Of a stretch of DNA of 64,000 nucleotides, positions 17,938 to 26,966 are shown piece by piece. The DNA comes from JAGVPT01 sp049578505. Its GTDB lineage: Bacteria; Bacteroidota; Ignavibacteria; UBA10030; UBA8401. How positions within the stretch are numbered: the first letter of the stretch is position 1; every line of letters begins with the position of its first letter. Made by a program: the position numbers and the translations under genes. Where the stretch lies: the NCBI GenBank assembly GCA_049578505.1, contig JBAUMC010000134.1:12771-76770 (forward strand). The letters run 5' to 3'. Below the pieces are notes generated by a model. The model made no database searches, had not been told where the DNA came from, and saw only the letters and a program-made list of their open reading frames with translations.

Positions 17938-18921
17938 ATGAACACCAAGAAAAGAGCTGTCGTGCTTTTCCAGCTCGGCGGACCAGATTCGCTGGAAGCG
18001 GTCGAGCCATTTTTGTACAATCTTTTTTGCGACCCGGACATCATCGATATTCCGGGGGCGTTCCTCTTCAGGAAGACTCTGGCAAAAATAATATCGTCGC
18101 GCCGCGCTCCAAAAGCGAGGGAGTTGTACAGAACCATCGGAGGTGCTTCCCCCATACTTCCCCAAACACAGGAGCAAGCAAAAAGTTTACAGGAGTCGCT
18201 CAGAAGAAGCGGAGTAATTGCCGATGTCCACGTTGCGATGCGATACTGGCACCCGATGACAGAGGAAGTGGTTGAACAGATCCAGAAGGACAAGATTGAA
18301 GAAGTCATCCTTCTTCCTCTGTACCCGCACTATTCCAAAGTGACGACCGGTTCAAGCGCGAACGAATGGAGCAACACCGTTAAGAAAATGGATGCGAATC
18401 ATTTTTCATCGAAACTTATAAAAAGCTATTACGATCACCCGCTATATATCGCAGCGCTCGTTGAAAACATCAATCGATCGCTGAGTCGAGTCCCGTTGGA
18501 TGAAAGGAAGAAAGTCCATCTTGTCTTCAGTGCTCACGGAACACCGATGACATTAGTCAAACACGGAGACCCGTATTCGAACCACATTCAAGCAACGTAC
18601 GAGCGTGTGATTGAAAGCGGAAGTTTTGGATTACCTCACCACCTCTGTTTCCAGAGCAAAATTGGTCCCCAGCGGTGGCTCGAGCCATCCCTTATTCAAA
18701 CAATCGATTCGCTTGCGAAGCAGAAGGTCTCTCACATTATTGTCGTGCCTATCGCGTTTGTCACCGACCATATCGAGACCCTCTCGGAGATCGGTATTGA
18801 GGCTAAAGAACAGGCACGAAGCGCCGGTGTCGAGTATTTCGACGTCATGCCCGCTCTCATCGCGAACGAAAAATTTATTTCGTGCCTTACCGACCTTGTG
18901 ATTCAACAATTGAAGAATTGA
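17938..18921 (+). CDS. hemH: Ferrochelatase
   Basis: Encodes 327 residues. HemH inserts ferrous iron into protoporphyrin IX. Recognisable family features are VLFQLGGPDSLEAVEPFL near the start, LPLYPHYSKVTTGS (near 122), the catalytic His in VFSAHGTPM (near 198), the SKIGPQRWLEPSL signature (near 238) and VPIAFVTDHIETLSEI with its metal-site Glu. Length is typical. Whether it uses protoporphyrin or coproporphyrin cannot be proven from sequence, but the presence of hemN (making protoporphyrinogen) and the absence of hemQ here favour protoporphyrin. hemY starts nine bases downstream. Confidence 0.97.
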   Translation: MNTKKRAVVLFQLGGPDSLEAVEPFLYNLFCDPDIIDIPGAFLFRKTLAKIISSRRAPKARELYRTIGGASPILPQTQEQAKSLQESLRRSGVIADVHVAMRYWHPMTEEVVEQIQKDKIEEVILLPLYPHYSKVTTGSSANEWSNTVKKMDANHFSSKLIKSYYDHPLYIAALVENINRSLSRVPLDERKKVHLVFSAHGTPMTLVKHGDPYSNHIQATYERVIESGSFGLPHHLCFQSKIGPQRWLEPSLIQTIDSLAKQKVSHIIVVPIAFVTDHIETLSEIGIEAKEQARSAGVEYFDVMPALIANEKFISCLTDLVIQQLKN

Positions 18922-18929
18922 GCAGGAAA

Positions 18930-20348
18930 ATGCCGGAGCAACATTCTGTCATTATCGTCGGAGCGGGAATCACGGGGCTTGCAACCGCATGGTGGCTCCA
19001 CAAGGCAGGGGTCGACGTCGTTGTGTTGGAACACGATTCGGTTGTCGGAGGGACGATGAAATCAGTTCAGGCCGGCGACTGGCTTATCGAAACAGGACCG
19101 AACAGCGCGCTAGAAACAACTCCTCTTCTCAAAAAACTCTCGTGCGAAGTCGGCATAGAAAATGATTTTCTTTACGCCAATGAAGCTGCCGACAATCGAT
19201 ATATTCTTCGCAGTGGGACGCTTCATCCTTTGCCCATGAAGCCGGCTTTATTCTTGAAGTCGAAATTGTGGTCGCTCTCCGGGAAATTGCGGCTGCTGAA
19301 AGAACCGTTCATCGGCAGGTCGTCGAAGGAGGAAACCATCGCCGAATTCGTCAGCCGGCGTTTGGGGAAAGAGTTCCTCGATTACGCCATCAACCCTTTC
19401 GTAGCGGGAGTTTACGCAGGCAACCCGGAACAACTCAGCGTGCAAGCGGCGTTTCCAAAATTGTACGCATTAGAAAAAAATTATGGAGGGCTGATTAAGG
19501 GACAAATCCTGGGGGTTCGCGAGAGAAAACGGAGGGCCGAAAAAGCTAAAGACCGGTCGCGCCTTTTTTCGTACAAAAAAGGAATGCAAACCCTCCCGGA
19601 CGGAATCGGAAAAGCCCTCGGCAGCAGAGTGCATCTGAATGCAACCGTCGAGAGAGTTTTCCAGGTTTCAGAAAACGGCACCGGCTCAAAAAAGCTTTTC
19701 AACGTCACGGGATCGGAGAGCGGAAAGAATTTTAGTTTCGGTGCAAAAGCGGTTGTTCTTGCCATTCCGTCGTACCAGGCTGCAACAATCATAGAACCAC
19801 TTGACCTCCCCCTTGCAACTTCCCTCAAAAACATTTATTATCCTCCGGTAGCGGAAGTCTATTTGGGATTCAAAAACGGCGATATCCGGCGGCCGCTTGA
19901 CGGGTTCGGATTCCTCATCCCGGAAAAAGAACGCCGGTCAATTTTAGGAACCATCTGGAGTTCAGTTCTTTTTCCCGGAAGAGCACCCGGAGACTGCTCG
20001 GCGTTGACATCATTCGTCGGGGGCTCCAGGCAGCCGGCGTTGGCTCAGCGCGGCGATGCGGAACTTGTTGAGCTTGTCGTCCGTGAATTGAAGTCGATTA
20101 TGAATGTTGCGGGGGCACCTGTGTTCAGCCGCGTCACGCGCTGGGAGAAAGCAATCCCGCAGTATCGTCTCGGTCATCTGGCCGTCATTGAGCAGATCAA
20201 TGAATACGAAAAGCGTAACGGCGGATTTTTTCTCAGCGGCAATTACCGCGGGGGAATTGCCGTAGGAGATTGTGTCATCAATTCCGAAGTCACTGCGGAG
20301 CGGGTGAAAACGTTCCTCGCAAGTGCGAGGGATAAAATTTCAGTCTGA
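18930..20348 (+). CDS. hemY: Protoporphyrinogen oxidase, FAD-dependent HemY/HemG-type
   Basis: Encodes 472 residues from ATG 18930, placed just after the hemH stop; the longer frame from 18882 overlaps hemH and lacks sense. The enzyme removes six electrons from protoporphyrinogen IX to make protoporphyrin IX. The FAD-binding dinucleotide fold is VIIVGAGITGLATAWWL (residues 6-22), followed by EHDSVVGG and the family motif GPNSALE (near 56). The substrate/membrane domain includes FVSRRLGKEFLDYAINPFVAGVYAG, split here as FVSRRLGKEF and NPFVAGVYAG (near 147-170). The C-terminal flavin motif LSGNYRGGIAVGDC confirms the family. It is the last gene of the contiguous haem run. Confidence 0.95.
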   Translation: MPEQHSVIIVGAGITGLATAWWLHKAGVDVVVLEHDSVVGGTMKSVQAGDWLIETGPNSALETTPLLKKLSCEVGIENDFLYANEAADNRYILRSGTLHPLPMKPALFLKSKLWSLSGKLRLLKEPFIGRSSKEETIAEFVSRRLGKEFLDYAINPFVAGVYAGNPEQLSVQAAFPKLYALEKNYGGLIKGQILGVRERKRRAEKAKDRSRLFSYKKGMQTLPDGIGKALGSRVHLNATVERVFQVSENGTGSKKLFNVTGSESGKNFSFGAKAVVLAIPSYQAATIIEPLDLPLATSLKNIYYPPVAEVYLGFKNGDIRRPLDGFGFLIPEKERRSILGTIWSSVLFPGRAPGDCSALTSFVGGSRQPALAQRGDAELVELVVRELKSIMNVAGAPVFSRVTRWEKAIPQYRLGHLAVIEQINEYEKRNGGFFLSGNYRGGIAVGDCVINSEVTAERVKTFLASARDKISV

Positions 20349-20365
20349 ATTTAAAGGAGCATTGA

Positions 20366-21067
20366 ATGAAATTCTCTCTCGTCATCGCAGGCATCATTGC
20401 GGCAGCTTGTACCCTTTCAGCACAAACTCCATTGGACGCACCCCAATTGGAGCAGACGTTGTCGGGCGAAGATTTTTCCGATGTCGTCAAGTCCGTTTGG
20501 GATGTTATAAAGAAGGGGGCGGATGATTATCAGGATGCGAGCGGATCGCGCAATGAGTTTGAAACTTCCGCCGAGTTCGAAACCCGGCTCGATCAGAGGC
20601 ATAAGGATATTGAATCAACGATCCAGACCTTTGCCGATTCAAAAAAAATAGGGCAACGCCTTTTCGCCGTTTGGATGCAGGCAACTCTTGTCAAGTACGA
20701 CGCCGATGCTCAAATCTACACTGTCACATCTTCGACACAACTTGTCGTTCCGCCCAGCGCTCAAAACATTGTCACTGCATGCCCGCAAAATCCGTATATC
20801 GTGCTTTCGGAGACCGATCAGAAAGGCTACAAATTTGCTCATCTTCTCTTGAAGACCAAGCCCGATTACTCCTGGCACGTGGACAATCAGACTGCGCGAA
20901 ATGCAAAAAACAACGAAGCAAATATGTTTTTTAAAGTCTGGTTCCGGTTCGACCTCTCACACGCGTTAGCCGGGAATCAGGGGCAATTGACAATCGTTCC
21001 CGTAAGAATTGCCCTCATGAACAAATCCGATAACATCACTTATTGGAGTGACGATATCATAAAATAG
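20366..21067 (+). CDS. Exported protein of unknown function
   Basis: Encodes 233 residues. A signal peptide is clear (MKFSLVIAGIIAAACTLSAQ). The mature part begins with an acidic, helical stretch and a segment EFETSAEFETRLDQRHKDIE, followed by strands ending in ITYWSDDIIK. I do not recognise the family. It follows hemY by 17 bases with an AAAGGAG ribosome site, so it is probably co-transcribed with the haem genes, and fumarase follows 36 bases later. No transmembrane segment other than the signal is seen. A periplasmic location is likely. Confidence 0.75.
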   Translation: MKFSLVIAGIIAAACTLSAQTPLDAPQLEQTLSGEDFSDVVKSVWDVIKKGADDYQDASGSRNEFETSAEFETRLDQRHKDIESTIQTFADSKKIGQRLFAVWMQATLVKYDADAQIYTVTSSTQLVVPPSAQNIVTACPQNPYIVLSETDQKGYKFAHLLLKTKPDYSWHVDNQTARNAKNNEANMFFKVWFRFDLSHALAGNQGQLTIVPVRIALMNKSDNITYWSDDIIK

Positions 21068-21103
21068 AGGCAACAGTATAACCGCCTCCCGAAGGAAATA
21101 GCA

Positions 21104-22627
21104 ATGGACAATTTCAAAAAGAGCATGTTGACGCTCATTACGGACACCTCAACGAACTTACCTCCCGATGTCCGGGTAGCGATTAAGCGTGCAGCGAGCG
21201 TGGAAACACCAGGCACGCGCTCGTCGCTTGCGCTTGATACAATAGCGACGAACATAGACATGGCGTGCGACTATACCGCTCCGATATGCCAGGACACTGG
21301 CATGCCGACATTTTATATCCATACACCGGTGGCTGCGAATCAGCTCCGGATGAAAAGAGAGATACTGGAAGCAATTGTTGAGACAACAAAAGCGGGGATT
21401 CTCAGAGAAAACTCCGTCGACTCGCTCAGCGGAAAAAACAGCGGCAATAATTTGGGCCCGGGGACGCCTGTAATCCACTGGGAACAATGGGAAAATGAGA
21501 ATGAAATCGAGGTTAAATTAATTCTCAAAGGAGGCGGCTGCGAAAACAAAAACATTCAATATTCCCTCCCTGCGAATCTCGACCATCTCGGGAAAGCAGG
21601 AAGGAATCTCGATGGAGTTCGCAAATGCATTCTGCACGCGGTATGGCAAGCGCAAGGGCATGGCTGTTCGATAGGAGCATTGGGGGTCTCTGTAGGGGGC
21701 GACCGTGCGACGGGATACGAACAGGCAAAACAGCAACTGTTTCGCAAGCTGGACGATGTGAACCGGAACCCGGAACTCGCGAAGCTTGAAGCGAACATTA
21801 TGGAAAGCGCGAACAAGCTGAACATCGGAACGATGGGATTCGGCGGCAATGCTACGCTTATCGGCTGCAAGATTGGAGTACAAAACCGCCTCCCGGCGAG
21901 CTTTTTCGTTTCGGTGGCGTACGACTGTTGGGCATTCCGCCGGCAAGGGGTCGTCCTGGATTCGACTACAGGAGCGATCAAGCGTTGGCTCTACAAAGAC
22001 GATTCCCCCGTTCTCAGGATGGCGATCAAGGAAGGGATATCTTTAACGGGAAAAGAAATTTCGTTGAAAACTCCGATCACCGAAAAGCAAATCCGCTCGC
22101 TCAAAGTCGGGGATGTCGTACTGATCAGCGGCAGGATGTATACAGGACGGGATGCCATCCATGCACACCTCATAGACCACGACGCTCTCGTCGATTTGCA
22201 CGATCAAGTACTTTACCATTGTGGTCCCGTCGTGTTGAAGGAAAACGGGAAATGGAAAATCAATGGGGCCGGTCCGACAACGAGCATCCGCGAAGAGCCC
22301 TACCAGGCAGAGATCATAAAAAAGTTCGGTATACGGGCAGTCATCGGGAAAGGGGGAATGGGCGCGAAAACCCTGGCCGCTTTGAAAGAATGCGGCGCGG
22401 TGTATATGAATGCAATAGGGGGGGCGGCGCAGTATTATTCGCAATGTATTGAGGAAGTCGAAGGGGTCGACTTTCTCGAATTTGGCATGCCCGAAGCAAT
22501 GTGGCATTTGCGAGTGAAAAACTTTCCCGCGATCGTCACGATGGACGCACACGGCAACAGCCTTCATGCAGAGATTGAACAGGCGTCCGCCAAGGAACTG
22601 GCAAAGTTTGCCGAGGTCAGCCTCTAA
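21104..22627 (+). CDS. Fumarate hydratase, class I (iron-sulfur)
   Basis: Encodes 507 residues, a full-length single-chain class I fumarase with the alpha and beta parts fused, as in E. coli FumA/FumB. It interconverts fumarate and malate in the TCA cycle with an oxygen-sensitive [4Fe-4S] cluster. Cluster-ligand candidates are the Cys residues in APICQDTGMPTFYI, KCILHAVWQAQGHGCSIG and LIGCKIG. The C-terminal swivel domain contains SGRMYTGRDAIHAHLI, GPTTSIREEPY and GKGGMGAKTLAALKECGAVY, split here into its motifs. Citrate synthase follows after a hairpin, giving two TCA-cycle genes in a row. Tartrate dehydratase is an alternative substrate assignment but less likely for a single fused chain. 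Confidence 0.93.
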   Translation: MDNFKKSMLTLITDTSTNLPPDVRVAIKRAASVETPGTRSSLALDTIATNIDMACDYTAPICQDTGMPTFYIHTPVAANQLRMKREILEAIVETTKAGILRENSVDSLSGKNSGNNLGPGTPVIHWEQWENENEIEVKLILKGGGCENKNIQYSLPANLDHLGKAGRNLDGVRKCILHAVWQAQGHGCSIGALGVSVGGDRATGYEQAKQQLFRKLDDVNRNPELAKLEANIMESANKLNIGTMGFGGNATLIGCKIGVQNRLPASFFVSVAYDCWAFRRQGVVLDSTTGAIKRWLYKDDSPVLRMAIKEGISLTGKEISLKTPITEKQIRSLKVGDVVLISGRMYTGRDAIHAHLIDHDALVDLHDQVLYHCGPVVLKENGKWKINGAGPTTSIREEPYQAEIIKKFGIRAVIGKGGMGAKTLAALKECGAVYMNAIGGAAQYYSQCIEEVEGVDFLEFGMPEAMWHLRVKNFPAIVTMDAHGNSLHAEIEQASAKELAKFAEVSL

Positions 22628-22643
22628 CAATTTCTTCACAATT

Positions 22644-22670
22644 GCTTCCGGGGCTCGTGTCCCGGAGGCT
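22644..22670 (+). terminator. Hairpin downstream of fumarase (weak terminator candidate)
   Basis: A GC-rich stem of about nine pairs (GCTTCCGGG with CCCGGAGGC, one G-T pair, about eight-base loop) lies 17 bases after the fumarase stop. The downstream stretch is pyrimidine-rich (TTCCCTCTCCCTCC) rather than a pure T run, so it may be a weak terminator or an mRNA-stabilising hairpin. Confidence 0.45.
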
Positions 22671-22792
22671 GTTCCCTCTCCCTCCTCTCAATCCAAAACA
22701 AATTTTTTGACGGCCTCTTGAAGTTCCGCGTTTTCATTCGTACTATGCAATAGTTAGTAAAATCCACAGAATTATACCGCAGGAGAACTCGC

Positions 22793-24082
22793 ATGTCGAA
22801 AGATACCCTTACTATTACTGATAACCGAACAGGGAAAATTTACGAGCTGCCGGTTGTTCATGATACCATTCATGCTACGGACCTGAGACAAATCAAAGTA
22901 AAAGACGATGATTTCGGTATGATGACCTACGACCCCGCCTTCATGAACACGGCTCTGTGCAAAAGCAGGATTACCTTCATCGACGGTGACAAAGGCATTC
23001 TTCGGTACAGGGGGTACCCAATTGAGCAGCTTGCCGAAAAAAGCACTTATCTTGAAGTCGCATATCTGATTCTTTACGGGGAGCTTCCCACAAAAGAACA
23101 ATTGGAGAAATGGACGAACGAAATCAATCTTCACACCTTTATCCACGAAAACATAAAATTGCTGATGGAAGGATTCCGGTACGACGCGCACCCGATGGGC
23201 ATGTTCGTCAGCACCGTTGCCGCTCTCTCGACGTTCTATCCGGAAGCGGGAAATATTTTCGACGAGGAGATCCGGCGAAAACAAACGCTGAGAATTATCG
23301 GGAAGGTCCCGACCGTTGCGGCGTTCGCTTATCGTCACAGCAAGGGAATGCCGTACGTCTACCCGGACAACGAGTTGAGTTTTGCTGGAAATTTTTTGAA
23401 TATGATGTTCCGCGTCGGGACGGTAAAATATCATCCCCATCCGGTTCTCGAACGCGCCCTTGAGATTTTGTTCATCCTGCATGCCGACCACGAATTGAAT
23501 TGCAGTACGACAGCAATGAGAAACGTCGGAAGTTCACACGTTGATCCCTATTCTGCATTAGCCGCCGCTGCTGCCGCGCTGTACGGTCCTCTTCACGGGG
23601 GCGCGAACGAGGCGGTGCTTCGAATGCTCGACCACATCGGAGATATCTCCAAGGTTCCGGAATTCATAAAAACGGTAAAAGCGGGCGAAGGCAAGCTGAT
23701 GGGATTCGGACATCGTGTTTACAAAAACTTCGATCCCCGCGCAAAGGTCATCAAAAGGCTTGCAGATGAGGTGTTCGAAGTCACGGGACGAAACCCGAAG
23801 CTCGATATTGCACTAGAACTTGAGCGCGTCGCTCTTCAAGATGAGTATTTCGTTAAACGAAAACTGTATCCTAACGTCGATTTTTATTCGGGATTAATTT
23901 ACCAGGCGATGGGTTTCCCGTCTGAAATGTTTCCGGTACTCTTCGCCATTCCACGGACTTCAGGGTGGATCGCTCACTGGCTTGAAATGCTGCAGGACGC
24001 CGAGCAAAAAATAGCGCGCCCCCGGCAGATTTATCTCGGCAATGACAAGCGCGATTTCGTACCGATCGAAAGCCGAAAGTAG
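22793..24082 (+). CDS. gltA: Citrate synthase
   Basis: Encodes 429 residues, type II (GltA-like) length. It condenses acetyl-CoA and oxaloacetate. Motifs include GYPIEQLAEKSTYLEVAYL (near 70), the catalytic histidines in HADHELNCSTTAMRNVGSS and LYGPLHGGANEAVLR, GFGHRVYKNFDPRAK (near 304) with its Arg residues, and the catalytic Asp in VDFYSGLIYQAMGF. The active site is therefore complete. A GCAGGAGAA ribosome site precedes the ATG. The alpha/beta hydrolase gene follows four bases after the stop codon and is likely in the same transcript. Confidence 0.97.
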   Translation: MSKDTLTITDNRTGKIYELPVVHDTIHATDLRQIKVKDDDFGMMTYDPAFMNTALCKSRITFIDGDKGILRYRGYPIEQLAEKSTYLEVAYLILYGELPTKEQLEKWTNEINLHTFIHENIKLLMEGFRYDAHPMGMFVSTVAALSTFYPEAGNIFDEEIRRKQTLRIIGKVPTVAAFAYRHSKGMPYVYPDNELSFAGNFLNMMFRVGTVKYHPHPVLERALEILFILHADHELNCSTTAMRNVGSSHVDPYSALAAAAAALYGPLHGGANEAVLRMLDHIGDISKVPEFIKTVKAGEGKLMGFGHRVYKNFDPRAKVIKRLADEVFEVTGRNPKLDIALELERVALQDEYFVKRKLYPNVDFYSGLIYQAMGFPSEMFPVLFAIPRTSGWIAHWLEMLQDAEQKIARPRQIYLGNDKRDFVPIESRK

Positions 24083-24085
24083 ACG

Positions 24086-24892
24086 ATGAAAGCTTCAGTC
24101 AATAATGCTCTCCTTCATTACATCGACATCGGCGTCTCTACTGCGACGCCGGTTGTTTTTATTCACGGGTTCCCTTTCAGCCACAAGATGTGGACATTCC
24201 CGGGCGGGCAGACCGAGGCGCTGACATCGACCCATCGCGTCATTGCGTACGATGTCCGGGGGCATGGAGACAGCGAAGTCGGCGACGGCCAGTACACTAT
24301 CGAGCTGTTCGTCGAAGACCTCATCGGCCTTTTGGATCATCTCAGCATAAGTAAAGCAGTCGCAGTCGGCCTCTCAATGGGAGGTTACATTGCGTTGCGG
24401 GCCGTTGAGAGAAATCCCGACCGATTCCGTGGACTCGTCTTGTGCGATACAAAAAGCGAGGGAGATTCCAACGAAGCGAAGATTAAGCGTTCAGCTTCCA
24501 TGAAAGCTGTTAAAGCAAACGGTCCTCAACTGTTCGCCCAGAATTTTGTCGCAGGAGTTTTTACGGCTGAGAGTTTTAACGAACGGCCCGATGCGGTGAA
24601 GGCAATTCAGAGCATCATCGAACGGACTGCCCCCCTCTCGCTCTGCGGCACCATGCTTGCCCTTGCGGGGCGAACCGACACAACCTCATCGCTGGCGGCT
24701 ATTACTATTCCAACATTGATCATGGTCGGCGAGCGCGATGTGCTCACTCCCCTGGCAGCTTCGCAGGCGATGAAAGATAAAATCCCCAACTCCGACATCC
24801 ACATCATCCCTAACTCGGCACACTTGAGCAACATGGAAAATCCGGGTGAGTTCAATAAGCACCTGGTTGAATTTCTGCAAAAAATTATTTAA
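24086..24892 (+). CDS. Alpha/beta-fold hydrolase
   Basis: Encodes 268 residues with the complete alpha/beta hydrolase core. The oxyanion-hole HG motif is VVFIHGFPFSHKMW (residues 23-36), and the nucleophile is Ser97 in GLSMGG. A catalytic acid is in GERDVLTP (near 215), and the catalytic His is in NSAHLSNMENP (near 247). The layout resembles 3-oxoadipate enol-lactonase and related esterases. The substrate is unknown. It begins three bases after the citrate synthase stop codon, so translation is probably coupled; a direct link to citrate metabolism is not established. Confidence 0.85.
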   Translation: MKASVNNALLHYIDIGVSTATPVVFIHGFPFSHKMWTFPGGQTEALTSTHRVIAYDVRGHGDSEVGDGQYTIELFVEDLIGLLDHLSISKAVAVGLSMGGYIALRAVERNPDRFRGLVLCDTKSEGDSNEAKIKRSASMKAVKANGPQLFAQNFVAGVFTAESFNERPDAVKAIQSIIERTAPLSLCGTMLALAGRTDTTSSLAAITIPTLIMVGERDVLTPLAASQAMKDKIPNSDIHIIPNSAHLSNMENPGEFNKHLVEFLQKII

Positions 24893-25060
24893 CCGAAGAA
24901 GCTGAATGAATTGGAAAGAGGAGACTTGTGGAACATTTGTTCTGCCGCCTCCTTTGCACCGCATCGACGTTCACAATAGCCCGCAGAACCTCATTGAAGT
25001 ATTTCGCTCGACGCTCCTACCTTCTTTATCTCCTATCTCTTACTTCTCATCTCTTCACAC

Positions 25061-25756
25061 GTGATTTCACATCGCTCGCACACTAACCTCCCCTCGTTAA
25101 ACTCCGATATCATCGCATGTCGGAAATGTCCACGATTAGTAAAGTGGCGGGAAGCGATCGCAGTAAAGAAGACGAAGCGATTTGCAGACCAGACGTACTG
25201 GGGAAAACCCGTGCCGAGTTTTGGCGATGTGAAAGCCCGAGTTTTGGTTGTCGGACTTGCCCCGGCAGCCCATGGAGGCAACCGGACAGGAAGAGTTTTC
25301 ACCGGCGATGAAAGCGCGAACTGGCTCTATCGTGCACTGCACGCCAACGGATTCGCAAACCAACCAAATTCTACCCACCGTGGTGACGGATTGAAATTGT
25401 CCGATTGCTACATCACTGCTGTTTGCCATTGTGCACCGCCTCAAAATAAATTATTGCTCAAAGAGATAAAACACTGCCGTCCTTTTATGCTCCAGGAGCT
25501 TCAGCTTCTGAAAAACCTTCGCGTCGTTGTCGGCCTCGGGAAAGTGGGATTCGACGCGGCATTTGATTGCTTTCGCGAACTCGGTTGGACCGATTTAAAG
25601 GCACGACCGAAATTTGGACACGGAGTCTCCTATCGGATCAACAGCAAAATTACACTCATTGGAAGCTATCATCCCAGCCAGCAGAATACATTTACCGGAA
25701 AATTGACGCGGTCAATGCTGGACAAGATATTTCTAACAGCAAAGACCAATCTTTAG
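25061..25756 (+). CDS. Uracil-DNA glycosylase family 5 (UdgB-type, iron-sulfur)
   Basis: Encodes 231 residues from a GTG at 25061; no ATG lies close enough upstream. Family 5 enzymes excise uracil, and often hypoxanthine or other deaminated bases, from DNA. The motifs are GLAPAAHGGNRTGRVFTGD (near residue 66) and HPSQQNTFTGKLT (near 207), which are the family 5 motif A and motif B. Likely [4Fe-4S] ligands are Cys20 and Cys23 (CRKCPRL) with later Cys residues in CHCAPPQ and KHCRP. It acts in cytosolic base-excision repair. It stands between the hydrolase and hemB, with about 170 non-coding bases on either side. Confidence 0.93.
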   Translation: MISHRSHTNLPSLNSDIIACRKCPRLVKWREAIAVKKTKRFADQTYWGKPVPSFGDVKARVLVVGLAPAAHGGNRTGRVFTGDESANWLYRALHANGFANQPNSTHRGDGLKLSDCYITAVCHCAPPQNKLLLKEIKHCRPFMLQELQLLKNLRVVVGLGKVGFDAAFDCFRELGWTDLKARPKFGHGVSYRINSKITLIGSYHPSQQNTFTGKLTRSMLDKIFLTAKTNL

Positions 25757-25760
25757 GAAG

Positions 25761-25834
25761 ATGTCGGAAACTTGAGTAGTGAGATGTCGAGTAGTCATAA
25801 CTTATTGCCCTTATTCTCGCGAATTGTCCGACAT
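25761..25834. repeat. Widely spaced inverted repeat upstream of hemB
   Basis: ATGTCGGA at 25761-25768 is matched by its inverse TCCGACAT at 25827-25834, with another ATGTCGA in between. It lies in the 180-base gap between the glycosylase and hemB. It could be a regulatory site or the stem of a weak element; chance is not excluded for eight bases. Confidence 0.3.
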
Positions 25835-25936
25835 ATTTCCAAACTGAAACTCCACACGACATTTGACGTTCTCCCCATCTTCCCTTATATTTCAAGAAGA
25901 AATGTATCGGGCTGAATTTTTTGAGAGGGAAAGACA

Positions 25937-26956
25937 ATGACAATGTTTAACGAAAAAATAGGAGTGGGCGGTGCCACACGCACGGAAGGTGAACCGTTCA
26001 AACGTCTCCGCAGGCTTCGCATGACGGAAGCGTTCAGGTCGATGGTCCGTGAAACGGAGCTTTCGCGCAACGATTTTATCTATCCCCTCTTCGTTGTACC
26101 GGGAGCAAAAGTCCGGAACGAAGTGAAATCCATGCCGGGCGTTTTCCAACTCTCCATAGATGAAACCGTAAAGGAATGCGTCCTTGTAAAATCTCTCGGT
26201 ATCCCGGCCGTCATCCTTTTCGGGATTCCTGAACATAAGGACGATGTCGGCAGCGGCGCGTACGACGAAGAGGGAATCATCCAGATGGCAATCCGGTCGA
26301 TAAAGAAAGAGGTGCCGGAGCTTGTTGTCATTACGGATGTTTGCCTGTGCGAGTACACGTCGAGCGGGCATTGCGGAATCGTTCGCGATAATGAAATCAT
26401 CAATGATGAATCGATTGAGCTTCTGGCCAAAGAAGCTCTCACTCATGCCCAGGCAGGCGCTGACTTGGTAGCCCCGTCGGATATGTTCGACGGCCGCGTG
26501 AAAGCGATCAGGCAAATCCTGGATGACAATAATTTCCGGAACATTCCCATCATGTCATACGCAGCGAAGTACGCATCGGGTTTCTACGGGCCCTTTCGCG
26601 ACGCGGCAGAAAGCACGCCCAAATTCGGCGACCGGCGCTCGCACCAGATGGATCCCGCAAACTCCGACGAAGCCCTCCGTGAAGTAGAGCAAGACATCAT
26701 CGAAGGAGCGGATATTGTCATGGTGAAGCCTGCCCTCCCGTATCTGGATATTGTCAGGCGCGTGAAGGATAAGTTTGCGATGCCGACCGCCGCCTATAAC
26801 GTAAGCGGCGAATATTCGATGATCAAAGCCGCGGGAAGAAACGGTTGGATCGACGAACAACGGGTCATGATGGAAACACTCACCAGCATCAAACGGGCCG
26901 GCGCTGATTTAATACTTACCTACTTTGCGAAGGATGCCGCACAGCTCCTCCGTTGA
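25937..26956 (+). CDS. hemB: Delta-aminolevulinic acid dehydratase (porphobilinogen synthase)
   Basis: Encodes 339 residues. It condenses two 5-aminolevulinates into porphobilinogen. The zinc-site cysteines of the Zn-dependent class are all present: Cys136, Cys138 and Cys146 in DVCLCEYTSSGHCG. The Schiff-base lysines are Lys211 (SYAAKYASGFYGPFR) and Lys264 (MVKPALPYLD). The ATG is preceded by GAGAGGGAAAG, a usable ribosome site. The next gene starts at 26967, 10 bases beyond the stop, and hemL follows it, so hemB-epimerase-hemL form a second haem unit separated from the main run by TCA and repair genes. Confidence 0.98.
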   Translation: MTMFNEKIGVGGATRTEGEPFKRLRRLRMTEAFRSMVRETELSRNDFIYPLFVVPGAKVRNEVKSMPGVFQLSIDETVKECVLVKSLGIPAVILFGIPEHKDDVGSGAYDEEGIIQMAIRSIKKEVPELVVITDVCLCEYTSSGHCGIVRDNEIINDESIELLAKEALTHAQAGADLVAPSDMFDGRVKAIRQILDDNNFRNIPIMSYAAKYASGFYGPFRDAAESTPKFGDRRSHQMDPANSDEALREVEQDIIEGADIVMVKPALPYLDIVRRVKDKFAMPTAAYNVSGEYSMIKAAGRNGWIDEQRVMMETLTSIKRAGADLILTYFAKDAAQLLR

Positions 26957-26966
26957 CTCCAACTCC

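Noticed and set aside
22043..22639. Minus-strand frame of 198 codons
   Set aside because: Antisense to fumarase.
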